The position numbers and the translations under genes are program-made. Below, one piece after another: positions 14,687 to 21,561 of a DNA stretch of 21,561 bases. The DNA is taken from contig JANLPR010000165.1 in NCBI GenBank assembly GCA_031367345.1, positions 1 through 21,561 on the forward strand, read 5' to 3'. Below the pieces are notes generated by a model. That model saw nothing but the letters and a program-made list of their open reading frames with translations. It ran no database searches and was not told where the DNA came from. This stretch comes from JADKIH01 sp031367345. GTDB lineage: Bacteria > Bacteroidota > Bacteroidia > AKYH767-A > 2013-40CM-41-45. Numbering within the stretch: position 1 is the first letter of the stretch; each line of letters begins with the position of its first letter.

Positions 14687-16081
14687 ATGGAAACTCGAAA
14701 AGAAAAAGATACGATGGGTATAGTGGACGTGCCTGCCAATGTTTATTGGGGTGCTCAAACTCAGCGATCGATTGAGAATTTTAAAATTGCTGAAGACATT
14801 AATAAAATGCCGAAAGAAATTATTCGTGCATTTGCTTTTTTGAAAAAAGCTGCCGCACTTACTAATCTCGATGCCGGTGTTCTTACAAAAGATAAGTCTG
14901 ATCTCATTGGCCGTGTGTGCGATGAAATTTTAGAAGGGAAACTTGACGATCAATTTCCATTGGTTGTTTGGCAAACCGGTTCAGGTACTCAGTCAAATAT
15001 GAATGTAAATGAAGTAATCGCATATCGTGCTCACGTAATTAGCGGAGGAAGTCTGCTTGATGAGAAAAAAATTATTCATCCAAACGATGACGTAAATAAA
15101 TCGCAATCTTCGAACGATACTTTTCCAACTGCAATGCATATTGCTGCATATTCTGCTTTGATCAATGTGACACTTCCCGGATTAAAATCTCTTCGCGATA
15201 CACTCAAAAAGAAATCAAATGATTTTATGCATGTGGTAAAAATTGGTCGCACGCATTTAATGGATGCTACACCTTTGACACTCGGACAAGAAATTAGCGG
15301 CTATGTTTCTCAATTAGATCATGGTGTTCGTGCCATTGAACATACGCTAACTCATTTGGCCGAATTGGCTTTGGGTGGAACTGCAGTAGGTACCGGAATT
15401 AATACGCCAAAAAATTATTCGGTAAATGTTGCTAAGCATATTGCAACACTTACTGGAATTCCTTTTATAACTGCAGAAAATAAATTTGAAGCTCTTGCTG
15501 CGCACGATGCAATTGTAGAAGCGCATGGTGCTTTGAAAACAGTTGCTTGTTCGCTTATGAAAATTGGAAACGATATTCGTTTGCTTTCTAGTGGACCACG
15601 TTGCGGAATTGGTGAATTATTTATTCCTGATAACGAACCTGGTTCTTCTATTATGCCGGGAAAAGTAAATCCTACCCAATGTGAAGCAATGACGATGGTA
15701 GCTGCTCAAGTCTTAGGAAACGATGTTGCCATAAATATTGGTGGTGCAACCGGACATTTTGAACTGAATGTTTTTAAGCCAATGATGATTTATAATTTTC
15801 TTCATTCAGCTCGATTAATTGGCGATGTGTGCGTGTCGTTTAACGATAAGTGTGCAATAGGAATAGAACCGATTGAAGAAAATATTAAAAAGAATCTAGA
15901 GAATTCTTTGATGCTTGTAACTGCATTGAATACTAAAATTGGATACTACAAATCGGCTGAGATTGCACAAACAGCACATAAGCAAGGGAAAACATTAAAG
16001 CAAACAGCTATTGATCTTGGTTATGTTACTTCCGAACAATTTGATGAATGGGTTAAGCCCGAAGAGATGGTAGGACTTTAA
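14687..16081 (+). CDS. fumC: Class II fumarate hydratase
   Basis: Interconverts fumarate and malate in the TCA cycle; homotetramer without an iron-sulfur cluster. The 464-residue protein carries GSGTQSNMNVNEV, whose form separates fumarase from aspartase (which has GTSTNMNANEV), SQSSNDTFPTAMH, the active-site GRTHLMDATPLTLGQE, and the fumarase/lyase signature GSSIMPGKVNPTQCEAM at 319-335 with the catalytic serine near 320. The length is typical. It is the third gene of a probable prfB-arsC-like-fumC transcript. Confidence 0.96.
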   Translation: METRKEKDTMGIVDVPANVYWGAQTQRSIENFKIAEDINKMPKEIIRAFAFLKKAAALTNLDAGVLTKDKSDLIGRVCDEILEGKLDDQFPLVVWQTGSGTQSNMNVNEVIAYRAHVISGGSLLDEKKIIHPNDDVNKSQSSNDTFPTAMHIAAYSALINVTLPGLKSLRDTLKKKSNDFMHVVKIGRTHLMDATPLTLGQEISGYVSQLDHGVRAIEHTLTHLAELALGGTAVGTGINTPKNYSVNVAKHIATLTGIPFITAENKFEALAAHDAIVEAHGALKTVACSLMKIGNDIRLLSSGPRCGIGELFIPDNEPGSSIMPGKVNPTQCEAMTMVAAQVLGNDVAINIGGATGHFELNVFKPMMIYNFLHSARLIGDVCVSFNDKCAIGIEPIEENIKKNLENSLMLVTALNTKIGYYKSAEIAQTAHKQGKTLKQTAIDLGYVTSEQFDEWVKPEEMVGL

Positions 16082-16326
16082 ATTTACCATTAATCACAAA
16101 GGTGAAACTCAACGGACAGGAAAAAATTGGTAAAAAATATCAAGATGCAATTGTTGGAGTAAGAAAGAAAAATAGTAGAAAATGAGTATAGTTGTAAATC
16201 CAAAAAAATGATTTATATTTAGGATTATTGATTTCTACTTTCAAAAGTAATTTATCAACTATTATTTTATTAAAATCTAACGTCGATAAACAAACCTAGA
16301 ATATCGATTAGCGAAAAACAAAAAAA

Positions 16327-17058
16327 ATGAGTGTACACATAGGAGCAAAGACAGGTGAGATTGCAAGAATAGTATTATTAGCCGGCGATCCATTAAGAGC
16401 GAAGCATATAGCTGAGACAATGTTGACCGATATTAAATTGGTTAGTACTATCCGTAATGCATTTTACTTTACAGGAAATTATAAAGGTGTTTCAGTAACA
16501 GTTGGGGCAAGTGGAATGGGTTGTGCTTCTATTGGAATTTATTCATACGAGTTGTATAATGAGTATAATGTAGATTGTATAATTCGTATTGGAACTGCAG
16601 GAGCCTACACTGAAAAACTTAGAGTGTACGATGTGTTGAATGTTGAACGTGCTTACAGTGAATCTACTTATGCTATATCAGCGTTTAATTACGAAGGAGA
16701 TAATTTTTTACATCAAGGAAAGGCTTATGAACTGATCAATCAATGTGCAGATCAGTTAGGAATGCCTATTGTAAAAGCGAATATCCATTCGAGCGATGTA
16801 TTTTATCGTGCTCCGGATGCTTCTCCTAAAGTGGCTATTGAAAATAATTGTGTCGCCGTAGAAATGGAAGCTTTCGCTCTTTTTGCAAATGCGAAATATC
16901 TCAATAAAATTGCCGGGACAATTCTTACTATCTCAGATATTATTCCAACACACGAAGCTATTTCCGCCGAACATCGGCAGAGTTCACTGAATAAAATGAT
17001 GAACTTGGCGTTGGAATCGGTTGTGTTGATTGATGGATATTTGAATTCGAAAGTGTAA
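16327..17058 (+). CDS. deoD: DeoD-type purine-nucleoside phosphorylase
   Basis: Splits purine (deoxy)ribonucleosides with phosphate to the base and (deoxy)ribose-1-phosphate in salvage. The 243-residue protein shows VLLAGDPLRAKHIAETML for phosphate binding, ASGMGCASIGIYSYEL, RIGTAGA, AVEMEAFALF for the ribose pocket, and Asp204 in ISDIIPTHE with Arg217 in EHRQSS, the same numbers as the catalytic pair of the E. coli enzyme. Trimeric phosphorylases are ruled out by length and motifs. Uridine phosphorylase is a relative, but Asp204 favours purine use. It stands alone, about 245 nt after fumC, with AT-rich spacer before it. Confidence 0.9.
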   Translation: MSVHIGAKTGEIARIVLLAGDPLRAKHIAETMLTDIKLVSTIRNAFYFTGNYKGVSVTVGASGMGCASIGIYSYELYNEYNVDCIIRIGTAGAYTEKLRVYDVLNVERAYSESTYAISAFNYEGDNFLHQGKAYELINQCADQLGMPIVKANIHSSDVFYRAPDASPKVAIENNCVAVEMEAFALFANAKYLNKIAGTILTISDIIPTHEAISAEHRQSSLNKMMNLALESVVLIDGYLNSKV

Positions 17059-17417
17059 TATTTTTTAATTTTTCAAATTCTTTTCGATAATAGAAGTTAA
17101 ATGCAGCAGTTTATTTTTTTAATTAAAATTTCAGTTATCTACAAAGTTGTTTTATGCTTTTGGATCATTCATGTAAATTTGCGGTAATTCATTTACTTAT
17201 TACTTGTGGTTGCATCCAGCCAATTAAGAGGAAGGGAAGCCAGTTTTTTTTGGGAATGAGATATTAGTCAATTTAATTTAGTGTTTATCATTTTTTGAGG
17301 TAGATGCAAATTTACCTTGAGAAATATGTTAGTGTTGTTAAAGTAAACCGAGCTTTCATTTCTACATTGCAATTAATAAATCTATCTACCAACCTCTTTT
17401 TATCCTACCTTTACAAA
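17059..17417 (+). other. Intergenic stretch with a promoter-like site and short hairpin/U-run
   Basis: I see no gene here. A perfect TAnnTTTG (TAAATTTG, 17174-17181) with TTTA 19 nt upstream could start a transcript near 17186. That transcript would contain TGGTTGCATCCAGCCA, able to form a 6-bp stem, and a run of eight T at 17244-17251 preceded by AGCCAG, which could pair instead with the TGGTT of the first stem. It may be a ytxJ leader or a short RNA of about 65 nt. The stems are weak. Confidence 0.35.
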
Positions 17418-17756
17418 ATGAATTGGAGTCACATTACTAGTCTTGAACATTTGGCAAATATTGATGAGCATTCGGCTTCTCAAGCTGTTATAATTTTTAA
17501 ACATAGCACTACTTGTAGCATCAGTGCTATGGCATTAAATCGGATTGAAAGTAATTGGAAAGAAGAATATGAGATGAAAGCTAAACCGTTTTTACTCGAC
17601 CTTTTGGCAAATAGATATCTTTCAAACGAAATTGCTATTCGTTATGGTGTTATTCACGAATCGCCTCAAGTACTAATTATTGTTGGTGGTAAAAGTGTTT
17701 ACGACGAATCGCACAGTGGAATTCGGTTGAATGATTTGCTTGATGTAGTTAAATGA
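17418..17756 (+). CDS. ytxJ: YtxJ-like bacillithiol-system thioredoxin-fold protein
   Basis: A 112-residue thioredoxin-fold protein of the DUF2847 family, linked to bacillithiol redox chemistry in Firmicutes and also common in Bacteroidota. It shows VIIFKHSTTCSISAMAL with one active-site cysteine, C33, in a TCxxS arrangement, and the thioredoxin-type segment ESPQVLIIVGGKSVYDESH that replaces the cis-proline region. The frame is open further upstream to 17304, but ATG 17418 gives the family N-terminus MNWSHITSLEHL. It converges with the mannose-1-phosphate guanylyltransferase gene with a 30-nt gap and no terminator-like hairpin. De-bacillithiolation is the suggested activity; it is not proven. 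Confidence 0.85.
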   Translation: MNWSHITSLEHLANIDEHSASQAVIIFKHSTTCSISAMALNRIESNWKEEYEMKAKPFLLDLLANRYLSNEIAIRYGVIHESPQVLIIVGGKSVYDESHSGIRLNDLLDVVK

Positions 17757-17786
17757 TTTTATATAGTAGAAATATTAGTCAAACCA

Positions 17787-18872
17787 CTAAACATATTTTT
17801 CGCCCTTTTTTAATTTTACATCGTTAACAAGATTTCGTACTTGTTGCTCATCTTCCTTCGGACAAATCAATAATACATTTTCTGTTTCGACGACTATAAA
17901 ATTCTCCAACCCTTGTATAACTGCCAATTTGTTCTTTGGCATGTTGATAATGCAATTCGAAGTGTTGTCAACCATTACGTGTGGTCCTACAATTGCATTC
18001 CCTTTTTCATCGTGTGGTAACTCCTCATACAACGATTTCCATGTACCTAAATCACTCCATCCAAATTCTGCTGAAAGCACAAAAACATTTTTTGCTTTCT
18101 CCATAATTCCATAATCGATAGAGATGTTTTTACACTGAGTATAAGTGCCTTTAATAAAATCATTTTCTTCCGGAGTGTTGTAAAGATCTTTTCCGTCGTT
18201 GAATAATTGATACATATCCGGCATCGATTCTTCAAATGCTTTTAAAATAGATTTTGATGTCCAAAGAAATATTCCGGCATTCCATAAAAATTCTCCGCTC
18301 TTTAAAAAGAATTTAGCCATTTCAAGATTTGGTTTTTCAGTAAAGGTTTTTACTTTACTGATCTTGAATTCTTCTATTCGGTCGTCGTCATTAAATTGAA
18401 TGTAGCCATATCCTGTATCAGGCCGTGAAGGATGAATGCCTATGGTCAATAGCGAAGGATTTTTAGCTGTAAAGTCAAGGCCTTTAATTATTGCCTCATT
18501 AAATTTTTGCTCATTTGTAATCACATGATCCGATGGTGCAATAATTAAATTAGCATCCGGATTTAAAGAATGAATTTTCATAGCTGCGTAGGCAATGCAT
18601 GGCGCAGTGTTTCGTCGTTGCGGTTCAGCTAAAACTTGATTTTTTGTTAACTCAGGAATTTGTTTGAAAACATGATCGAGATATGCTTCATTGGTAACTA
18701 TAAAAATATTTTCTTTTGGACACAACTCTGAAAAGCGTTCATAGGTTTGTCGTATCAGTGTTTTTCCATTGCCTAAAATATCTATAAATTGTTTTGGAAA
18801 ATTATTTCGACTCATGGGCCAAAAGCGGCTTCCAATTCCGCCTGCCATTATTACACAGTAATTGTTTTTCAT
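17787..18872 (-). CDS. manC: Mannose-1-phosphate guanylyltransferase
   Basis: Makes GDP-mannose from GTP and mannose-1-phosphate, the precursor of GDP-fucose and mannosyl units of surface glycans. The 361-residue protein has the nucleotidyltransferase signature GGIGSRFWPMSR with NFPKQF in the first 30 residues, LAEPQRRNTAPCIA, APSDHVI for metal and nucleotide binding, FTEKPN, and WNAGIFLW. Only the catalytic domain and a short left-handed-helix tail are present; the C-terminal isomerase domain of bifunctional enzymes is absent. It follows the aminotransferase on the minus strand after 86 nt. No sugar-pathway partner gene is adjacent. Confidence 0.93.
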   Translation of the reverse strand: MKNNYCVIMAGGIGSRFWPMSRNNFPKQFIDILGNGKTLIRQTYERFSELCPKENIFIVTNEAYLDHVFKQIPELTKNQVLAEPQRRNTAPCIAYAAMKIHSLNPDANLIIAPSDHVITNEQKFNEAIIKGLDFTAKNPSLLTIGIHPSRPDTGYGYIQFNDDDRIEEFKISKVKTFTEKPNLEMAKFFLKSGEFLWNAGIFLWTSKSILKAFEESMPDMYQLFNDGKDLYNTPEENDFIKGTYTQCKNISIDYGIMEKAKNVFVLSAEFGWSDLGTWKSLYEELPHDEKGNAIVGPHVMVDNTSNCIINMPKNKLAVIQGLENFIVVETENVLLICPKEDEQQVRNLVNDVKLKKGEKYV

Positions 18873-18958
18873 TGGTAAATAAGTTACATTTTCTTTGTTT
18901 TATATTAATTCAAAAAAAAATATGTAACGCTTTAAAGTTAAATACTTATTAATTCCTA

Positions 18959-20248
18959 TTATGATAATTTACTTAATGCCTTTTTTAAATTGTTGAATAC
19001 CTCAGGAATTTCATCCATTTTGCATGTACCAATTGATAGTCGATACCAGGGTGAATTATCTGTTGATCCAAAAGCAGAAAAAGGTACGACAGCTAATTTT
19101 GCTTCGTCTAAAATATATTGTGTTATATCTTTCTGATTAGATAATGTTCTTCCATCTGAAGTTTTCTTTCCTTTCAAATTGAAATTTATTGTTAAATAAA
19201 TTGCTGCTTGTGGAGCAATTGCGTCAACTGCATATCCTGCTTTCTTTAATTCAATAAACCCATGATAGAATCCTTGCAGGCGTTCATTAATTTTATTTTT
19301 GAATTGATGGAGGAATTGATCTACCGATTTTTCATCTTTCAAATATTCTGCTACTGCGACTTGTTCCGCTTTCGGTGCCCATGCTCCCACATGTGAAAGT
19401 ATAGCACGCATTTTATCGATGATAGGTTTTGGCCCAAATGACCAGCCAACTCTTACTCCGGTAGCTGCAAGCGACTTTGAAATGCCGTCAATGTAGATAG
19501 TGTATTCACGCATCGCAGGTCTTAAACTTACCGGGTCAAAATGTTTCGTAGTTCCAAAAGTAAGTACCCAATAAATTTGATCATACATTAAATAAAGCGG
19601 TTTTGAATTCGGACCTCTTCGTTTGTTTTCTTCTAAAATCATATCACAGATATCTGTTAATTGATTTTCGTTGAAAACTGTTCCTGTTGGATTTAATGGT
19701 GAACACAATGCAATCATTGTCGCTTCTTTTATGTGCGGACGTAAATCGTCTGCTGAAGGCATGAAATTATTTTCAGCTTTCGTTTCTACAAATATTGGAT
19801 TTACACGTGACAGATGACAATAGTGGTTGTTATTCCAAGATGGGACAGGGAAAATTACTGAATCGCCCGGATTTAAGAGCGTGATGTAAGTTGCGTAAAT
19901 CAGTGGACGTGCGCCTCCCGAAATTAAAATTTCATCGGGACTGAAGGTTAGACCTTGTTTTGTTTTTAAAAATTCGGCGACCGATAAACGAAGGTCGGCC
20001 ATTCCGTTTGCTGCCGGATAATTGGTGTGATGATCTTCGTATGCTTTAATGATGGCCGAATTGAGTTCGTTTGGTATAGGAAAAACCTTTGGATCGAAAT
20101 CGCCAATAGTATAGTTATAGATTCGTTCACCCTGACGAATTTTTTCATTAATCTCTGCCGCTAATTTAATTATTTCAGAGCCAATTAAGCTTTCTGCCAT
20201 TTCAGAAACCGGATGCTGAACATTTGGTACAAGGACACTTTCCGACAT
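18959..20248 (-). CDS. Class I/II PLP-dependent aminotransferase
   Basis: A 429-residue fold-type I enzyme. It shows ISGGARPLIYATYITLL with the following phosphate-binding GDSVIFPVPSW, CSPLNPTGTVF with the substrate-contact Asn-Pro, MYDQIYWVLTF with the PLP-ring Asp and Tyr, the Schiff-base lysine in DGISKSLAATGVRVGW, and the carboxylate-binding Arg in WYRLSIG. The N-terminus (residues 1-40) has an extra segment, and IYNYTIGDFDPKVFP is the usual strand of the aspartate/aromatic aminotransferase I-gamma group. Aspartate or a related amino acid is the likely substrate, but specificity cannot be read from sequence. It is upstream of manC on the same strand and preceded by a -7 promoter element. 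Confidence 0.9.
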   Translation of the reverse strand: MSESVLVPNVQHPVSEMAESLIGSEIIKLAAEINEKIRQGERIYNYTIGDFDPKVFPIPNELNSAIIKAYEDHHTNYPAANGMADLRLSVAEFLKTKQGLTFSPDEILISGGARPLIYATYITLLNPGDSVIFPVPSWNNNHYCHLSRVNPIFVETKAENNFMPSADDLRPHIKEATMIALCSPLNPTGTVFNENQLTDICDMILEENKRRGPNSKPLYLMYDQIYWVLTFGTTKHFDPVSLRPAMREYTIYIDGISKSLAATGVRVGWSFGPKPIIDKMRAILSHVGAWAPKAEQVAVAEYLKDEKSVDQFLHQFKNKINERLQGFYHGFIELKKAGYAVDAIAPQAAIYLTINFNLKGKKTSDGRTLSNQKDITQYILDEAKLAVVPFSAFGSTDNSPWYRLSIGTCKMDEIPEVFNNLKKALSKLS

Positions 20249-20271
20249 TGGATTTGTTTTTGCGTATTAGA

Positions 20272-20279
20272 CAAATGTA
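20272..20279 (-). promoter_or_regulatory. -7 element of the aminotransferase promoter
   Basis: On the minus strand TACATTTG matches TAnnTTTG exactly, 23 nt before the ATG. The nearest upstream TTTG is 24 nt away, longer than ideal. Confidence 0.5.
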
Positions 20280-20388
20280 AGAATTTGTTTGTGACTTCTA
20301 TGTCAAAAAATGGTAAAATACGAGCAAAATAGTATTTTTTTTGCTTCTATTAAGTGAGTAGTGAGAGGTAATGGGTAAGTAAAAATTC

Positions 20389-20480
20389 GAGAGTCGTAAT
20401 TTGAGAGTCGTAATTTGAGAGTCGTAATTTGAGAATCGTAATTTGACAGTCGGTAATTTGACAGTCGGTAATTCGATAGC
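20389..20480 (+). repeat. Tandem array of a 14-15-bp unit, six copies plus a fragment
   Basis: Units are GAGAGTCGTAATTT three times, GAGAATCGTAATTT once, then GACAGTCGGTAATTT and GACAGTCGGTAATTC (15 nt), and a final GATAGC. A short second array of GAGAATCGTAATTT/C lies at 20645-20686. Both arrays run into the same 53-bp repeat. Confidence 0.9.
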
Positions 20481-20484
20481 AAAT

Positions 20485-20537
20485 TTTCAATGACCTTTAC
20501 TTAGTGAGTAGTAAGTGGTGATTAGTGAGTAAAAAAA
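20485..20537 (+). repeat. 53-bp direct repeat, copy 1
   Basis: Identical to 20691-20743, 206 bp downstream. It begins TTTCAATGACC, contains AGTGAGTAGTAAGTGGTGA and ends with seven A. The central part also occurs alone at 20616-20643. Confidence 0.95.
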
Positions 20538-20542
20538 TAATC

Positions 20543-20620
20543 GTAAAGCAGAATGTTTAGTTAGGCGGAAGAAATAATTTCGATGAACAACTTTTAATTC
20601 CGAACGGCATTCTGCTTTAC
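20543..20620. repeat. 78-bp unit bounded by 13-bp inverted repeats
   Basis: GTAAAGCAGAATG (20543-20555) and CATTCTGCTTTAC (20608-20620) are perfect reverse complements. The inner ends CAGAATG/CATTCTG resemble those of the palindromic elements elsewhere in the window. It sits between two copies of the GTGAGTAGTAAG repeat. Confidence 0.7.
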
Positions 20621-20690
20621 TTAGTGAGTAGTAAGTGGTGATTTGACAATTTGAGAATCGTAATTTGAGAATCGTAATTCGACAGCAATC

Positions 20691-20743
20691 TTTCAATGAC
20701 CTTTACTTAGTGAGTAGTAAGTGGTGATTAGTGAGTAAAAAAA
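20691..20743 (+). repeat. 53-bp direct repeat, copy 2
   Basis: Perfect copy of 20485-20537, again preceded by the short GAGAATCGTAATT array and a similar AATTCGACAGCAA junction. Confidence 0.95.
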
Positions 20744-20775
20744 GTCACTCACACTTGACTTTGCATTTTTTTATT
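20738..20775. terminator. Possible bidirectional terminator
   Basis: AAAGTCA (20741-20747) and TGACTTT (20756-20762) form a 7-bp stem around an 8-nt loop, flanked by an A-run and a T-run, so either strand could terminate. It lies about 120 nt beyond the stop of the right-edge gene. Confidence 0.35.
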
Positions 20776-20800
20776 CGCATTGAACCAATTGATTCACCTA

Positions 20801-20866
20801 CGTGCGGCTGAATGAGCCTTCGCACCTGCCTTCGCACCTGCCTTCGCACAACATTCTGCTGAGCGG
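20801..20866 (-). repeat. Palindromic element, copy 3, with 12-bp internal expansion
   Basis: Related to the elements at 77-132 and 482-537. The ends are CTGAATG (20808-20814) and CATTCTG (20852-20858), 51 bp apart instead of 39. The 12-bp difference is one extra CCTTCGCACCTG unit: two full copies and a 9-bp third lie at 20817-20849. Confidence 0.7.
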
Positions 20867-20884
20867 GTTTCTTTTTTCATAAGT

Positions 20885-21561
20885 TTAAATTTTTAGAATT
20901 TTAAGAACGAAATTATTTAATCGTATTATATATACTCCATTTGCTTTTTCATTCAATTTAATTATTACCTCCTTTCTGTCTGCTGGTAGTTGCATAATCA
21001 ATTGGCCAATAGAATTAAATATTGAAATAGGTTCGGATGAAAAATAGTTATAGTCTATAAAAAGTGTAAACTCTCCGTTTGAAACAGAATTTTCAACTTT
21101 AATTGGGACAGTCGAAGTGTCCGAATTAATTTGATAGCATTCGTTTAGTGTTGGAGTTAAGCATATATCATCAATGTAGGTGTAAGAATAAAAAGAATTA
21201 GTGTCAATACAATTGAATATAAGATAGTCGGTTTTAAAAAAATTTCCGATGAGAATAAAGTCATAAGCCGAATCAGCGATAAATGAAGTACTAACTTGAG
21301 TCCAATTTGATGTGTCATTGAGTACGGCAGCATAAACCAATTGAGCAGTGTTATCAATAATTCTTTGCTCAATATTTGAAGTGTCACCAGGAGAATATTT
21401 GTCCAAAAATTTGACGCCAAAGTTATTTGAAAAACAGCCAACATTTTCTATTCCATCAGGTTTAAACGCAGCAGTGATCAGCAGAGATAAAAAATATTTT
21501 TTTCCTATTACTAATGGAGATATTAACTTTGCGCCAATTATTTCTCTATAAGAAAATATGC
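20885..21561 (-). CDS. T9SS-sorted secreted protein, 3' part (5' end outside window)
   Basis: The frame is open from the right edge to a stop at 20885-20887, leaving about 225 C-terminal residues; no start is needed inside the window. The visible N-terminal part, beginning REIIGAKLISPLVIGKKYFL, is a beta-sandwich/carbohydrate-binding-like domain of a kind frequent in Bacteroidota secreted proteins, ending YIDDICLTP. A Thr/Ser linker (DTSTVPIKVENSV) leads to a type A sorting domain: NGEFTLFIDY, ISIFNSIGQLIMQL, and the terminal ANGVYIIRLNN with a final KILKI. Such tails direct export through the type IX system, with cleavage and surface attachment or release. The cargo function is not visible because the upstream domains are missing. 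Confidence 0.85.
   Translation of the reverse strand, partial: IFSYREIIGAKLISPLVIGKKYFLSLLITAAFKPDGIENVGCFSNNFGVKFLDKYSPGDTSNIEQRIIDNTAQLVYAAVLNDTSNWTQVSTSFIADSAYDFILIGNFFKTDYLIFNCIDTNSFYSYTYIDDICLTPTLNECYQINSDTSTVPIKVENSVSNGEFTLFIDYNYFSSEPISIFNSIGQLIMQLPADRKEVIIKLNEKANGVYIIRLNNFVLKILKI

Larger units (their letters stand above)
20249..20884. repeat. Right intergenic repeat cluster, no gene
   Basis: Apart from the promoter region next to the aminotransferase, this stretch is built from repeats: two arrays of a 14-15-bp unit (20389-20480, 20645-20686), two identical 53-bp copies (20485-20537, 20691-20743), a 28-bp partial copy (20616-20643), a degenerate copy near 20351-20385, a 78-bp unit bounded by a 13-bp inverted repeat (20543-20620) and a longer palindromic element (20801-20866). 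A minus-strand frame at 20487-20696 consists entirely of repeat sequence and I do not call it a gene. Confidence 0.8.

Noticed and set aside
16102..16185. 27-codon GTG frame after fumC (VKLNGQEKIGKKYQDAIVG and onward)
   Set aside because: Too short, no recognised family, weak start and no clear promoter; possibly a remnant but I cannot support it.
17210..17251. Cobalamin-riboswitch-like GAAGCCAG before ytxJ
   Set aside because: Only a short 3' motif is reminiscent; the conserved core and B12-box context are missing and ytxJ is not a B12-related gene.
20389..20480. Regular 14-15-bp repeats as a CRISPR array
   Set aside because: The units are directly adjacent with no unique spacers, and no cas genes are present.
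20487..20696. 69-residue minus-strand open frame
   Set aside because: It is made entirely of repeat units, with the peptide ITTYYSLSK appearing twice because the DNA repeats.

Overview
The window is chromosomal DNA from a member of the Bacteroidota, probably a gliding or T9SS-bearing aerobe; I do not resolve it below phylum. The base composition is AT-rich. Several genes are preceded by the phylum-specific promoter pattern TTTG-N17-20-TAnnTTTG, and I saw no Shine-Dalgarno site before the starts I inspected. Phylum markers are GldE and GldD, the gene set gldE/gldD-ssb-mutY-HU-rng, a T9SS sorting tail, a YtxJ-type bacillithiol-associated protein and a COX15-type heme A synthase.

Layout. Positions 1-755 hold no gene and are a mosaic of direct and inverted repeats, including a 245-bp element with 50-bp terminal inverted repeats. 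A tRNA-Phe and a stand-alone response regulator follow on the minus strand. The plus strand then carries coaX, an outer-membrane barrel-type protein that overlaps it, and a heme A synthase. Convergent to these on the minus strand are mutY, ssb and a single reading frame joining GldE to GldD. Plus-strand genes resume at 8.5 kb: HU, a membrane-anchored TPR protein, a 29-residue basic protein of the AURKAIP1/COX24 type, and RNase G behind a strongly folded leader. Next come an SRPBCC/GyrI-like protein, recX, prfB with its programmed +1 frameshift, an ArsC-like protein, fumC, a DeoD-type nucleoside phosphorylase and a YtxJ-like protein. The minus strand then has a mannose-1-phosphate guanylyltransferase and an aminotransferase. 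A second repeat cluster lies at 20.3-20.9 kb, and the 3' part of a secreted T9SS substrate runs off the right edge.

How it fits together. Most genes are housekeeping: CoA, heme A, DNA repair and recombination, RNA turnover, translation termination, the TCA cycle, nucleoside salvage and GDP-mannose supply. I see no defence system, prophage, integrase, CRISPR array or biosynthetic cluster. The points most worth a second look are the GldE-GldD fusion with an internal lipobox, the response regulator apparently transcribed through tRNA-Phe, the hairpin-rich RNase G leader abutting a TTG start, the prfB frameshift in a phylum that rarely uses Shine-Dalgarno pairing for initiation, and repeat families shared between the two ends of the window.
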